DNA from: Ectopseudomonas oleovorans | Lineage (GTDB): Bacteria; Pseudomonadota; Gammaproteobacteria; Pseudomonadales; Pseudomonadaceae | Direction: 5' to 3' | NCBI RefSeq assembly: GCF_003052605.1 | Contig: NZ_QASO01000125.1 | Coordinates: 1-62,417 of the forward strand | DNA length: 62,417 nucleotides | In this document: positions 7,926 to 16,688 of the stretch, piece by piece | How positions within the stretch are numbered: position 1 is the first letter of the stretch | How the letters are laid out: each line of letters starts with the position of its first letter | The notes under the pieces: model-generated | Told to the model about the DNA's origin: nothing | What the model saw: only the letters and a program-made list of their open reading frames with translations | The model's database searches: none | Made by a program: the position numbers and the translations under genes

Positions 7926-8888
7926 ATGTCTCTGCCCGCCCTGCTCGAACAACGTCTGCGTCTGCCCCTGGTCGCTGCGCCGATGTTTCTGGTATCCAAT
8001 CCGGCGCTGGTCAGTGCCTGCTGCAACAGCGGCATCGTCGGCAGCTTTCCGGCGCTGAACCAGCGTGAGAGCGCCGGTTTCGCCGCCTGGCTCGACGAGA
8101 TCGAAGCCAGCCTGGCGAGCAACGCCGCGCCCTATGCCGTCAACCTGATCGTGCATAACAGCAACCCACGCCTGCAGGCGGATCTGGCCATCTGCGTCGA
8201 ACGCCGCGTGCCCATCGTCATCACCAGCCTGGGTGCTGTGAAGGAAGTGGTCGATGCGGTGCACAGCTACGGCGGCCTGGTGTTCCATGACGTGACCACC
8301 CGCCGCCATGCTGAAAAAGCTGCCGAGGCCGGCGTGGATGGCCTGATCGCCGTGGCAGCCGGCGCTGGCGGCCACGCCGGGACCTGGAGCCCCTTCGCCC
8401 TGCTGGCCGAGATTCGTCAGTTCTTCGACAAGACCGTGCTGCTGTCCGGCTGCCTCAACCACGGCCACGAAATTCTCGCCGCGCAGTTGCTCGGTGCCGA
8501 CCTGGCCTATATGGGCACCCGCTTCATCGCCACGACCGAGAACAATGCGTCGGCCGATTACAAGGCGATGATTCTCGAAGCGCGGGCCGCCGACATCATT
8601 CACACACCCGCCGTGTCCGGTGTACCGGCCAGCTTCATGCGCCAGAGCCTTGAACAGGCCGGCTACGACCTGAAACAGCTGCAGAACAAGGGCGATATCA
8701 ACTACGGCGAGAAGCTCAAACCGATGGATGAAGAAGCCAAGGCCTGGAAAACCGTCTGGTCGGCCGGTCAGGGCGTCGGCGGCATCGACGACCTGCCGTC
8801 GGTGCAGGAGCTGGTGTCGCGACTCGACCACGAATATCGCGCCGCACTGACACGTAGCCAAGCGCTGGGGCAACGCTGGCCGCGATGA
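7926..8888 (+). CDS. Nitronate monooxygenase (2-nitropropane dioxygenase family)
   Basis: FMN enzyme of the NMO family, which oxidises alkyl nitronates such as propionate-3-nitronate and so detoxifies them. The 320-residue TIM-barrel protein opens LRLPLVAAPMFLVSNPALV, and GAGGHAGTW and CLNHGHEI match the FMN phosphate-binding region and loop. Start at ATG 7926 with a GAGGAG site just upstream. The stop overlaps the next gene as ATGA, so the two products are likely made together. The physiological substrate cannot be told from the sequence. Confidence 0.85.
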   Translation: MSLPALLEQRLRLPLVAAPMFLVSNPALVSACCNSGIVGSFPALNQRESAGFAAWLDEIEASLASNAAPYAVNLIVHNSNPRLQADLAICVERRVPIVITSLGAVKEVVDAVHSYGGLVFHDVTTRRHAEKAAEAGVDGLIAVAAGAGGHAGTWSPFALLAEIRQFFDKTVLLSGCLNHGHEILAAQLLGADLAYMGTRFIATTENNASADYKAMILEARAADIIHTPAVSGVPASFMRQSLEQAGYDLKQLQNKGDINYGEKLKPMDEEAKAWKTVWSAGQGVGGIDDLPSVQELVSRLDHEYRAALTRSQALGQRWPR

Positions 8889-10147
8889 AGCGTCGCCACC
8901 TGCTGGGCCTGGGCGCGCTCGGTCTGCTCGGCGGCTGGGCGCTGCGCCCAACTGATCGAGGTCGCGAGCATGACGCCTACTTCGCCGAGCTCAACCGGCA
9001 GCTACAGCGCGATGGCGAGGGCATCCCCACCCTGCTGCTCGACCTCGATCGGCTCGACGCCAACACCGATCTGCTGGCCGCAAGACTGGGCGGTCGCCTC
9101 CAGCTGCGCCTAGTGACCAAATCGCTGGCCAGCACCGGCCTGCTGGAATACCTGGCCAAGCGCCTGCAGACCCAGCGCTTCATGGTCTTTTATCAGCCGC
9201 AACTGAATCGCCTGGCCAGGAGTTTTCCCCAGGCCGACCTGCTGCTTGGCAAACCCATGCCGGTTGCCGCTGCGCTGAATTTCTATCGCCAGCTTGCGCA
9301 CCACCTGGATTTCGATCCCGACCGCCAGGTGACTTGGCTGATCGACAGCCAGCAGCGCCTGATGCAATACGGTGAATTGGCCAAGGCGCTGGGGCGACCG
9401 CTGCGCATTGCGCTGGAAATCGACGTCGGCCTGGAGCGCGGCGGTTTCGCCACCCCGCAGGCGCTGGCTCAGGCGCTGCTGCAACTTCGTCAACTGCCGG
9501 CACTGCGTCTGCAGGGGCTGATGGGATATGACGCGCATGTCGCACACAGCCCACCCTGGCAGAATCAGTTACGAGCATTCAGCGAGACCGATGAGCGCTA
9601 TCGACTATTCATCAGCAGCGCTCAGGGGTTCAGCGATCTTTGGCCAGCAAAGCCGCTGCTCAACGGTGCCGGCAGCCTGACCTACCTGCTGCACAGCCAG
9701 CAGGAGACTTCGCTCAATGAAGTCGCCGTCGGTTCCGCCCTGCTCAAGCCCGCGGAGCGCGACACGCCACTGCTCAAGGAGCATCAGCCAGCCCTGTGGA
9801 TCGCCAGCCCCGTACTCAAGGTGGTCGACGGCGCCCTGCCCTACCTGCAACCGCTGCAGCCTCTGATCAGTGCCTGGAATCCCAACCGAGAGAACGCCTA
9901 CTACCTCTACGGCGGTCGCTGGCCGGCACAGCCCGTCTCACCGGCCGGGCTCGACTACGACGAACTCTACGGCCGTAGCGCCAATCAGGAGCGCCTGGTG
10001 GGTGGTAGAGGCACACGACTGACGAGCAACGATTGGGTATTTCTGCGCCCCGCGATCAGCGAAGGTGTGCTGGGCGATTTCAGCGAAATACGTCTACTAC
10101 GCCGCGGCCAGCTGGTCGGCCGCTGGAGCACAATAGGCGACAGCTGA
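8885..10147 (+). CDS. Fold-type III PLP protein (DSD1/alanine-racemase-like), possibly exported
   Basis: The 420-residue protein begins MKRRHLLGLGALGLLGGWAL, a twin-arginine-like signal or membrane anchor. A TIM-barrel PLP domain follows, as in D-threonine aldolase and D-serine dehydratase. The lysine in LRLVTKSLAS is the likely Schiff-base residue, and GLMGYDAHV and LNGAGSLTYLL resemble later barrel elements. It is coupled by ATGA to the nitronate monooxygenase. A role in D-amino-acid or beta-hydroxy-amino-acid breakdown follows from the family; the substrate is unknown. Export through Tat would fit a protein that must bind its cofactor before leaving the cytoplasm. Confidence 0.72.
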   Translation: MKRRHLLGLGALGLLGGWALRPTDRGREHDAYFAELNRQLQRDGEGIPTLLLDLDRLDANTDLLAARLGGRLQLRLVTKSLASTGLLEYLAKRLQTQRFMVFYQPQLNRLARSFPQADLLLGKPMPVAAALNFYRQLAHHLDFDPDRQVTWLIDSQQRLMQYGELAKALGRPLRIALEIDVGLERGGFATPQALAQALLQLRQLPALRLQGLMGYDAHVAHSPPWQNQLRAFSETDERYRLFISSAQGFSDLWPAKPLLNGAGSLTYLLHSQQETSLNEVAVGSALLKPAERDTPLLKEHQPALWIASPVLKVVDGALPYLQPLQPLISAWNPNRENAYYLYGGRWPAQPVSPAGLDYDELYGRSANQERLVGGRGTRLTSNDWVFLRPAISEGVLGDFSEIRLLRRGQLVGRWSTIGDS

Positions 10148-10271
10148 AAAATAGCCATGAGCGGCGCTTCAGGCCGCTTGTATATTGGCCTCGCGGCACT
10201 CTAGGCTTATGCCTCGCCTGCTGCTCAACGGGCGCTTCGCTCCCCCACTTCCCGCCGACAAGGAAGCTCGC

Positions 10272-11234
10272 ATGAATCAACCGCGTTACAAGATCGTGTT
10301 CGACGGCCAACTGATGCCCGAGGCATCGTTGGAAATGGTCAAGACAAACCTGGCCCGCCTGTTCAAGAGCGACCTTGCCCGTATCGACAGTCTGTTCAGC
10401 GGAACGCCGGTGGCGCTCAAGCGTGATCTGGGCGAAGGCGAGGCGGAACAGTACCTCAACGCTCTGCAGAAGGCGGGGGCCAAGGTGCGCAAGGAGCTGG
10501 ATCAGGCCGCCAGCCTGAGTCTGGTGCCAACCGAAGCCGAAACAGAGCAGGCCGTGGACGCGGCCACGCCGCATATGACCTGCCCCAAATGCGGTCATGA
10601 GCAGGCCAAGGCGAGCGAGTGCTCCGCCTGCGGCATCATCATCGAGAAATACCTCGCCCGCCAGGCACAGCTGGCCGAAGCCGCTCCGGCCCCAGCCCCT
10701 GTCGCAGCGGCTGCATCGCCCTATGCACCGCCACAGGCAAATGTCGCCGAGCAATTGCCGCAGTACTCCGAGCTCAAGGTCCTCGGCGTCAGCGGCCGGA
10801 TCGGCCGCGTGCGTTACCTGGGCTGGCTGATGGCGATGACGCTGTGTTTCATCCCGATCATGTTGATCGGTACCGGCATTGCCGCGATGTCCTCGACCCT
10901 GGCCATGTTGGCGCTGGGCATCGTCAGTATTGCCGCGGTGGTGATCGGTATCTTCATCGGCGTACAGCGTCTGCATGACATTGGTTGGTCCGGCTGGCTG
11001 CTGCTGGTGCACCTGATCCCGGTGGTCGGCAGCGTGTTCGCCCTGCTGATGCTGATCATCCCGGGCACTCAAGGCGTCAACCGCTACGGCCCACCACCGC
11101 CCCCCAACAGCACTGCAGTCAAGGTACTGGCCTGGTTGTTCCTGCTGGTACCAGTGACCGGTATCGTCGCCGCCATCGCCATTCCCCAGTATCAGGGTTA
11201 TGTCGAGCGTGCCGCCGAATATCAGGAGCAGTAA
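10272..11234 (+). CDS. Zinc-ribbon and DUF805 membrane protein
   Basis: Function unknown. The 320 residues divide into an N-terminal soluble domain (about 1-80, YKIVFDGQLMPEASLEMVK), a zinc ribbon with CPKCGH and CSACG at about 100-125, a Pro/Ala linker, and a DUF805-type region with about four membrane helices at 190-290 (GRIGRVRYLGWL, GVQRLHDIGWSGWL). The C-terminal tail GIVAAIAIPQYQGYVERA resembles the hydrophobic segment of type IV prepilins. Start at ATG 10272 after a purine-rich site (acaaggaagctcgc). The SDR gene starts 9 bp after it ends. Confidence 0.75.
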   Translation: MNQPRYKIVFDGQLMPEASLEMVKTNLARLFKSDLARIDSLFSGTPVALKRDLGEGEAEQYLNALQKAGAKVRKELDQAASLSLVPTEAETEQAVDAATPHMTCPKCGHEQAKASECSACGIIIEKYLARQAQLAEAAPAPAPVAAAASPYAPPQANVAEQLPQYSELKVLGVSGRIGRVRYLGWLMAMTLCFIPIMLIGTGIAAMSSTLAMLALGIVSIAAVVIGIFIGVQRLHDIGWSGWLLLVHLIPVVGSVFALLMLIIPGTQGVNRYGPPPPPNSTAVKVLAWLFLLVPVTGIVAAIAIPQYQGYVERAAEYQEQ

Positions 11235-11243
11235 TTCCCGACC

Positions 11244-12032
11244 ATGCGCAGCTATGCATTGATCACCGGAGCGTCCAGCGGCATTGGCCTGGCCTTGGCC
11301 GAAGCCCTGGCACGCCGGGGGCGCAACCTGATCCTGGTGGCGCGCCGGCGTGATGCCCTGGAAAGCATCGCCTGCGAGTTGGCCCAGCGCTTCGGCGTCG
11401 AAGTGCTGTTTCGTCTATGCGACCTGAGCGAGCCGCTGCAATTGTCCGGCCTGCTGCTGGAGCTGGAAGAAGGCCAGTGGCATGTCGATCTGCTGGTGAA
11501 CAACGCCGGCCTCGGCTGCGCCGGTCCGTTCCTGGAGCAGGACTGGAGTCGCGAGCTGGAGCAGTTGGAAGTCAACGTGCTGGCGCTGACCCGCCTGTGT
11601 CACGCACTTGGTCAGCGCATGGCCGAGCACGGCAGCGGGCAGATTCTCAACGTCGCCTCGGTCGCGGCCTTCCAGCCCGGCCCCTGGATGAGCAGCTACT
11701 ACGCCAGCAAGGCCTATGTGCTGAACTTTTCCGAGGGGTTGCGCGAAGAGCTGAGAAGCCGCGGTGTGCGTGTGTCAGTACTTTGCCCCGGTCCGACCCA
11801 CAGCGCCTTTTTCCGTGCAGCGCAGATGGACGTCACGCGGATTGCCGGCAGCAAGCTGATGATGAGCGCCGAGGAAGTGGCGCTGATCACCGTGCGTGCA
11901 CTGGAAAAGAACCGCGCCATCATCATTCCCGGCTGGCGCAACCGCCTGCTGGCCCTGAGTCCACGCCTCGCGCCGCGCTGGCTGGTACGCAAACTCAGCG
12001 GTCGCCTGACCCGCCCCTTCACCGGCGCCTGA
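11244..12032 (+). CDS. Short-chain dehydrogenase/reductase
   Basis: NAD(P)-dependent oxidoreductase of the classical SDR family, 262 residues. It has the cofactor loop TGASSGIGLALAEALARRG, the NNAG motif, and the catalytic YxxxK in YYASKAYVL with an upstream serine (NVASVAAF). The basic residues after the first strand (ARRRDAL) favour NADP(H). The substrate is not predictable. It follows the DUF805 gene closely and converges on the AAA ATPase. Confidence 0.88.
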   Translation: MRSYALITGASSGIGLALAEALARRGRNLILVARRRDALESIACELAQRFGVEVLFRLCDLSEPLQLSGLLLELEEGQWHVDLLVNNAGLGCAGPFLEQDWSRELEQLEVNVLALTRLCHALGQRMAEHGSGQILNVASVAAFQPGPWMSSYYASKAYVLNFSEGLREELRSRGVRVSVLCPGPTHSAFFRAAQMDVTRIAGSKLMMSAEEVALITVRALEKNRAIIIPGWRNRLLALSPRLAPRWLVRKLSGRLTRPFTGA

Positions 12033-12040
12033 CCGGGTAC

Positions 12041-13570
12041 TCAGCCGGCATTGACCGTGCGCCCATCGGCCCACTCTCGCAACGCCATCAAGCGCTCGGC
12101 CATCACCACGGACAGCGGCGCGGTGCTCTGCAGTGCGCGCAGCAGCAACCCCTGATCGACCGCCTGCTGCTGCGCCTGACCAGCGTACAGCGCGCTGACC
12201 ACTGCCTGCTCGATCTCGGCACCCGAGTAGCCCTCGCTGGCAGCAGCCAGCTGCGCGAGATCGAAGTTGCCTGGTTCCAGTTCACGACGTTGCAGGTGGA
12301 TACGGAAGATGTCGGCCCGCACCTCGGCACTGGGCAGGTCGACGAAGAACAGCTCGTCGAAGCGCCCCTTGCGCACCAGTTCCGGCGGCAGACGGTCGAT
12401 GGCATTGGCCGTGGCCACCACGAACACCGGTGCCTTGCGCTCAGCCATCCAGGTCAGCAGGGTGCCGAGCACGCGCTGGCTCACGCCACCGTCGTGGTCG
12501 CCACTGGCCAACCCCTTCTCCACCTCGTCCATCCACAGCACGCAGGGCGCCATCTGTTCGGCCAGACGCAGCGCCTCACGCAGGTTGCGCTCGGTCTCGC
12601 CGAAGAACTTGTTGTACAGGCAGGCGAAGTCCAGACGCAGCAGCGGCAAGCCCCAGAGCCCGGCAACCGCCTTGACCGCCAGGCTCTTGCCACCGCCCTG
12701 TACGCCGACCAGCATCACGCCTTTCGGCGCGTCCAGGAGCTTGCCTTCGAGAAAGCCGGCCTGACGTTCGGCCAGCCAGCGCTTGAGGTTGACCAACCCG
12801 CCGACTTCGGCGAAGCGTGCAGTGTCGTATTCGAAGCTGAGCACGCCCTCCAGATCCAGCAGCTGGAACTTGGTCTTGTTCAGCTCGGGGATGTCTTCCT
12901 GGGTGATCGCGCCATCATCGCAGATCACGTTGCGCGCCAGCGCCCGGGCCTCGCCGTGGCTGAGGCCGCGCAGGTTCTTCACCACCTGCTGCAGGGTACG
13001 GTTGTCGGTACGCACGCGTGCGCCGCGATTGCCTTCGCTCCAACGCGTCGCCTCGTCACGCACGATGCTCAGCAGCTCGTCTTCCGACGGCAGCGCGAGA
13101 CTGAAACGAGCCGCGAAACGCTGTACTTCGGCAGGCAGCTTGAGCGCATGCGACACCAGCACCAGCGTCGGCTTGTGCGCGGCCTCGCTCATGGCGATTT
13201 CCTTGAGCAGGCGCACCAGCCTGGGGTTGTCATCGAGGAAGGGATGCAGGTCGCACATCACGTAGAGGTTCGGCTGCAGATCGGCCTTGATCATGCGCAG
13301 AGCCGCTTCGGGCTCAAGGGTCGGCGACTCGTCCACTGCTGCGCCGCCGAAACCCAGACGCTGCAGGCCCTCGGTCACCGACCAGGTGTGCAGGCCGAGA
13401 CCGCGTTTGATCGCCAAACCTGTCAGGGTTTCCAGCACGCGCAGCTCGTCCCAGGACTCGATCACCACCAGCTTGACCTTGGAATCCAGCACCAGTCCAA
13501 GATCATGAATATCGTTCTTCAACACCGACTCCTTGGGAGATTTGGCCAGCCAGGCACGCAGGGTTACCAT
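12041..13570 (-). CDS. AAA-family ATPase (Ycf46-like)
   Basis: The ~509-residue protein has an N-terminal domain of unknown role that contains degenerate P-loop features, and a C-terminal AAA core. The core has Walker A GVQGGGKSLAVK near residue 280, Walker B VLWMDEVEKG, and an arginine-finger region around LVRKGRFDELFF. This arrangement resembles the Ycf46/FtsH-like AAA group. ATG 13570 (MVTLRAWLAK) is preferred; an in-frame GTG at 13582 is an alternative, and neither has a strong ribosome site. It is divergent from the SUMF1-domain gene, whose start is 75 bp away. Confidence 0.85.
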   Translation of the reverse strand: MVTLRAWLAKSPKESVLKNDIHDLGLVLDSKVKLVVIESWDELRVLETLTGLAIKRGLGLHTWSVTEGLQRLGFGGAAVDESPTLEPEAALRMIKADLQPNLYVMCDLHPFLDDNPRLVRLLKEIAMSEAAHKPTLVLVSHALKLPAEVQRFAARFSLALPSEDELLSIVRDEATRWSEGNRGARVRTDNRTLQQVVKNLRGLSHGEARALARNVICDDGAITQEDIPELNKTKFQLLDLEGVLSFEYDTARFAEVGGLVNLKRWLAERQAGFLEGKLLDAPKGVMLVGVQGGGKSLAVKAVAGLWGLPLLRLDFACLYNKFFGETERNLREALRLAEQMAPCVLWMDEVEKGLASGDHDGGVSQRVLGTLLTWMAERKAPVFVVATANAIDRLPPELVRKGRFDELFFVDLPSAEVRADIFRIHLQRRELEPGNFDLAQLAAASEGYSGAEIEQAVVSALYAGQAQQQAVDQGLLLRALQSTAPLSVVMAERLMALREWADGRTVNAG

Positions 13571-13645
13571 CCGCGGTTTCACAGAATCGAGAACTTACCG
13601 CATGGACCGCCTGAACACGCAGATCGTCGCCGGAGGCATCACGCC

Positions 13646-14473
13646 GTGCAAGTGCTGAAAGCGCGTCGTGTCACAGTATTCATGGCCATCGCAGCCGGCC
13701 TGCTGGTTAACCTGCAGGCCGCTGCTATCGAAACCATCAGCGACCCTTTGCCCGGCGGCGCTCAGGGCCCCGAAGTGGTGGTGATTCCGGCTGGCGAGTT
13801 CCGCATTGGCGATGCCAGCGGTCGCGGCAATGACAACGAGCGCCCGCAACGATCGATTGCGTTCGATCAACCCTTCGCCATCGGCCGCTACGAAGTCACC
13901 TTCGCCGACTGGCAGAAGTACGCCGACGCCAACGGGCTGCCCATGCCTGACAACGAGGGCTGGGGCCTTTCGGCGCAGCGCCCGGTGATTCATGTGTCCT
14001 GGCGTGACGCTCACGCCTACACCCAGTGGTTGTCACGCGAGACGGGCGCGCGCTATCGCCTGCCGACCGAAGCCGAATGGGAGTATGCAGCGCGCGGAGG
14101 CAGCCAGAGCTACTACTGGTGGGGCGAGCAACTCGACAGCAGCGAGCAGGCGCCACGCGCCCACTGCCGTGGTTGCGCCAGCTCGCGCCTGTTGCGCAAC
14201 AAGACGGCAGCCGTCGGCCAGTTCCCGGCCAATGGCTTCGGCTTGCATGACACCGCGGGCAACGTCTGGGAGTGGACGGGCTCGAACTTCACCCAGCGCT
14301 TCGACGGCAGCGAAACGCAGAGTGCCGGCCTGCTCGACAATAGCCCGCGCGTGGTGCGCGGCGGCGCCTGGAACAGCGGCCCGGTCTACCTGCGCAGCAG
14401 CATGCGCGACCTCAAGCAACCGCATCACCGCGACTATGCCCTGGGCTTTCGCGTGCTGCGCGAGCTACCCTGA
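13646..14473 (+). CDS. Exported SUMF1/formylglycine-generating-enzyme-like protein
   Basis: The 275-residue protein has an N-terminal signal (VFMAIAAGLLVNLQAAA) and one SUMF1 domain, shown by VVVIPAGEFRIG, YEVTFADWQKYA, RLPTEAEWEYAARGG, GNVWEWTGS and RVVRGGAWNS. The C-terminal cysteine pair that gives true formylglycine-generating enzymes their activity is not present (SSMRDLKQPHHRDYALGFR). A structural or binding role is therefore more likely, although a CRGC motif occurs mid-protein. The GTG start at 13646 is chosen for the GGAGG about 9 nt upstream and because it gives a complete signal peptide. The same open frame runs far upstream, antisense to the AAA gene, but that part is not protein-like. 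Confidence 0.75.
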   Translation: MQVLKARRVTVFMAIAAGLLVNLQAAAIETISDPLPGGAQGPEVVVIPAGEFRIGDASGRGNDNERPQRSIAFDQPFAIGRYEVTFADWQKYADANGLPMPDNEGWGLSAQRPVIHVSWRDAHAYTQWLSRETGARYRLPTEAEWEYAARGGSQSYYWWGEQLDSSEQAPRAHCRGCASSRLLRNKTAAVGQFPANGFGLHDTAGNVWEWTGSNFTQRFDGSETQSAGLLDNSPRVVRGGAWNSGPVYLRSSMRDLKQPHHRDYALGFRVLRELP

Positions 14474-14614
14474 GAGACTGTCCTAAGTCTGCTGCGCGTC
14501 GGCCCTGCTGCGTTAAAAACAGGCTCGGAATGCTCATGTACAAAAGTACACTCCGCTTCCTCGCCTGTTTTTGCCTTGCACGATCCTAGCTCGCGAGACT
14601 TTAGAACAGCCTCT
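14473..14614. repeat. ~142-bp repeat with terminal inverted repeats, copy 2
   Basis: Starts on the last base of the SUMF1-gene stop codon. The ends agagactgtcctaagtct (14473-14490) and agactttagaacagcctct (14596-14614) form imperfect inverted repeats. The core shares tgctgcgttaaaaacaggct and gcctgtttttgccttgca with copy 1. No gene is inside. Confidence 0.75.
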
Positions 14615-14678
14615 GAGCCACGGACGACCTGGCGACTTTGCAGTAGACTAGCGCTGTTGTTACCTCTGGAGGTGCCCC

Positions 14679-15326
14679 ATGGCCAGCGAACGCCAGTATT
14701 CCCCCGTCGACCGCCTGCTACTGCAAGCCGATGCCGCGCTGCGCACGCTGCTGCCATTCAGCGGCGCGTCGAGTCGCCCCTCGCCTGCCATCGTGCAGAA
14801 CGAGACCGAGCTGAGCAGTGAGGAGTCGCGTCATGTCGCCGGCCTGATGCGCATCAATCACACCGGTGAAGTCTGCGCCCAGGCGCTCTATCAGGGCCAG
14901 GCGCTGACCGCCAAGCTGCCGCAAGTGCGTAGCGCCATGGAGCATGCGGCCGATGAGGAAATCGACCACCTGGCCTGGTGCGAACAGCGCATTCGTGAGC
15001 TGGGCAGCCAGCCCAGCGTGCTCAACCCGCTGTTCTACGGTCTGTCCTTCGGTGTTGGCGCCGTTGCCGGACTAGTCAGTGATCGCGTCAGCCTGGGCTT
15101 CGTCGCCGCCACCGAGGATCAGGTGTGCAAACACCTGGACGAGCACCTGGAGCAACTGCCCGAGCATGATGCCAAGTCGCGCGCCATCCTCGAGCAGATG
15201 CGCATCGACGAACAGCAACATGCCAACAGTGCCCTGGCGGCGGGCGGCGTGCGCTTCCCGGCGCCGATCAAGTTCGGCATGACCTTGCTGTCGAAGGTGA
15301 TGACCAAGAGCACCTACCGCGTCTGA
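14679..15326 (+). CDS. coq7: Demethoxyubiquinone hydroxylase Coq7
   Basis: Membrane-associated di-iron monooxygenase that performs the last hydroxylation of ubiquinone synthesis. The 215-residue protein has a ferritin-like fold with the ligand motifs INHTGEVCAQALY, ADEEIDHLAWC, EHLEQLPEHD and MRIDEQQHA. The repeated glutamate/ExxH pattern is intact. Start at ATG 14679 after tctggaggtgcccc. A strong hairpin terminator follows. Confidence 0.93.
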   Translation: MASERQYSPVDRLLLQADAALRTLLPFSGASSRPSPAIVQNETELSSEESRHVAGLMRINHTGEVCAQALYQGQALTAKLPQVRSAMEHAADEEIDHLAWCEQRIRELGSQPSVLNPLFYGLSFGVGAVAGLVSDRVSLGFVAATEDQVCKHLDEHLEQLPEHDAKSRAILEQMRIDEQQHANSALAAGGVRFPAPIKFGMTLLSKVMTKSTYRV

Positions 15327-15331
15327 AACGA

Positions 15332-15356
15332 ACGAGGGCGCCATTGGCGCCCTCGT
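15332..15356. terminator. Bidirectional terminator between coq7 and the OsmC gene
   Basis: A perfect 11-bp stem (acgagggcgcc/ggcgccctcgt) with an ATT loop lies between convergent genes and is followed by cattttc on the plus strand. Confidence 0.8.
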
Positions 15357-15371
15357 CATTTTCAGCGAACC

Positions 15372-15794
15372 TCAGCCCAGTTCGACGATTTCGTAATCGT
15401 GGCTGATATCGACGCCGGCACGACCCAGCATGATCGAGGCCGAGCAGTACTTCTCCGCCGACAGCTCCACCGCCCGCTTCACCTGCGCCTCTTTCAGCCC
15501 GCGGCCCTTGACCACGAAGTGCAGGTGAATCTTGGTGAACACCTTGGGCTCCTCGCCTGCGCGCTCGGCGTCGAGGAACACTTCGCAGCTTTCTACCGGC
15601 TGGCGGCCCTTGCGCAGAATGCTGACCACATCGAAGTTGCTGCAGCCACCGAGGCCGATCAGCAGCATCTCCATCGGTCGAACACCGAGATTACGACCAC
15701 CGGCATCGGGCGGACCGTCCATCACCACGGCATGGCCACTACCGGACTCGCCGAGGAACAGAGCTTCACCGGCCCATTGCACACGCGCTTTCAT
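15372..15794 (-). CDS. OsmC/Ohr-family protein (YhfA-like)
   Basis: OsmC-fold proteins use a pair of cysteines to reduce peroxides. This 140-residue member keeps both, in LIGLGGCSNFDVV and KYCSASIML, and has the basic MKARVQWAG start. Start at ATG 15794 with GGGAG upstream. In P. aeruginosa its homologue sits next to vfr, as here. The true substrate of this subgroup is not established. Confidence 0.85.
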   Translation of the reverse strand: MKARVQWAGEALFLGESGSGHAVVMDGPPDAGGRNLGVRPMEMLLIGLGGCSNFDVVSILRKGRQPVESCEVFLDAERAGEEPKVFTKIHLHFVVKGRGLKEAQVKRAVELSAEKYCSASIMLGRAGVDISHDYEIVELG

Positions 15795-16030
15795 CGATAT
15801 TGGCTCCCAGAGTGGAAAAGTTCGGCAGATTAGCACAGGCAGGCTGCAATCCGATGTGTACTCAGTGGACTAAAGTTCCCCTGGGTTATGTTACTCAGGT
15901 CGCAAAACGCCCCCTGACTATCCCCCCACCTGTTAAGCTGGCGCCGGATTGCTGGCACACTGGTACGGATAACCAATAAGAAATTGCCTGCGGGACAAAG
16001 GCCTACCATTTATTTTTCCGGGACTCGGGC

Positions 16031-16675
16031 ATGGTTGCTATTACCCTTACACCAAAAATTAAGAACCTCGACAAGCTTCTTGCGCATTGTCATCGCCGTC
16101 GTTACACAGCCAAAAGCACCATCATCTACGCAGGTGATCGCTGCGAAACCTTGTTCTTCATCGTCAAGGGCTCGGTCACCATCCTGATCGAGGATGACGA
16201 TGGCCGTGAAATGATCATCGCCTATCTCAACTCTGGCGACTTTTTCGGCGAGATGGGCCTGTTCGAGAAGGATGGCTCAGAGAAGGAACGCAGCGCCTGG
16301 GTTCGCGCCAAGACCGAATGCGAAGTCGCGGAAATCAGCTACGCCAAGTTCCGCGAGCTGACCCAGCAAGATCCCGAAATCCTCTTCGCCCTTGGCAGCC
16401 AGATGGCCGAACGCCTGCGCAATACCACGCGCAAGGTCGGTGACCTGGCCTTCCTCGATGTCACTGGCCGTGTTGCGCGCACCCTGCTCGACCTGTGCAA
16501 GCAGCCGGACGCCATGACCCACCCGGACGGCATGCAGATCAAGATCACGCGTCAGGAAATCGGCCGCATCGTCGGCTGCTCGCGCGAGATGGTCGGCCGA
16601 GTGCTCAAGTCCCTGGAAGAGCAGGGCCTGGTACACGTCAAAGGCAAGACCATGGTGGTGTTCGGCACGCGCTGA
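16031..16675 (+). CDS. vfr: cAMP-responsive transcription regulator Vfr (CRP family)
   Basis: Global regulator; in P. aeruginosa it controls quorum sensing, type IV pili and virulence. The 214-residue protein has an N-terminal cyclic-nucleotide domain with the phosphate-binding cassette FFGEMGLFEKDGSEKERSAW. A long dimer helix and a C-terminal winged helix (ITRQEIGRIVGCSREMVGRV) complete the CRP layout. Start at ATG 16031. The 236-bp gap upstream holds its promoter, but I could not identify a convincing Vfr autoregulatory site there. Confidence 0.94.
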   Translation: MVAITLTPKIKNLDKLLAHCHRRRYTAKSTIIYAGDRCETLFFIVKGSVTILIEDDDGREMIIAYLNSGDFFGEMGLFEKDGSEKERSAWVRAKTECEVAEISYAKFRELTQQDPEILFALGSQMAERLRNTTRKVGDLAFLDVTGRVARTLLDLCKQPDAMTHPDGMQIKITRQEIGRIVGCSREMVGRVLKSLEEQGLVHVKGKTMVVFGTR

Positions 16676-16688
16676 ACAGCCCCAATAG

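Noticed and set aside
11417..13645. A very long plus-strand open frame (over 700 codons) antisense to the AAA ATPase and continuing into the SUMF1 gene
   Set aside because: The part before 13646 mirrors the codon bias of the opposite gene, has no domain or signal and no ribosome site. Only the portion from 13646 is protein-like.
15795..16030. A Vfr/CRP autoregulatory site upstream of vfr
   Set aside because: Only a half-site-like tgtgta near 15855 was found; the second half does not match TCACA.
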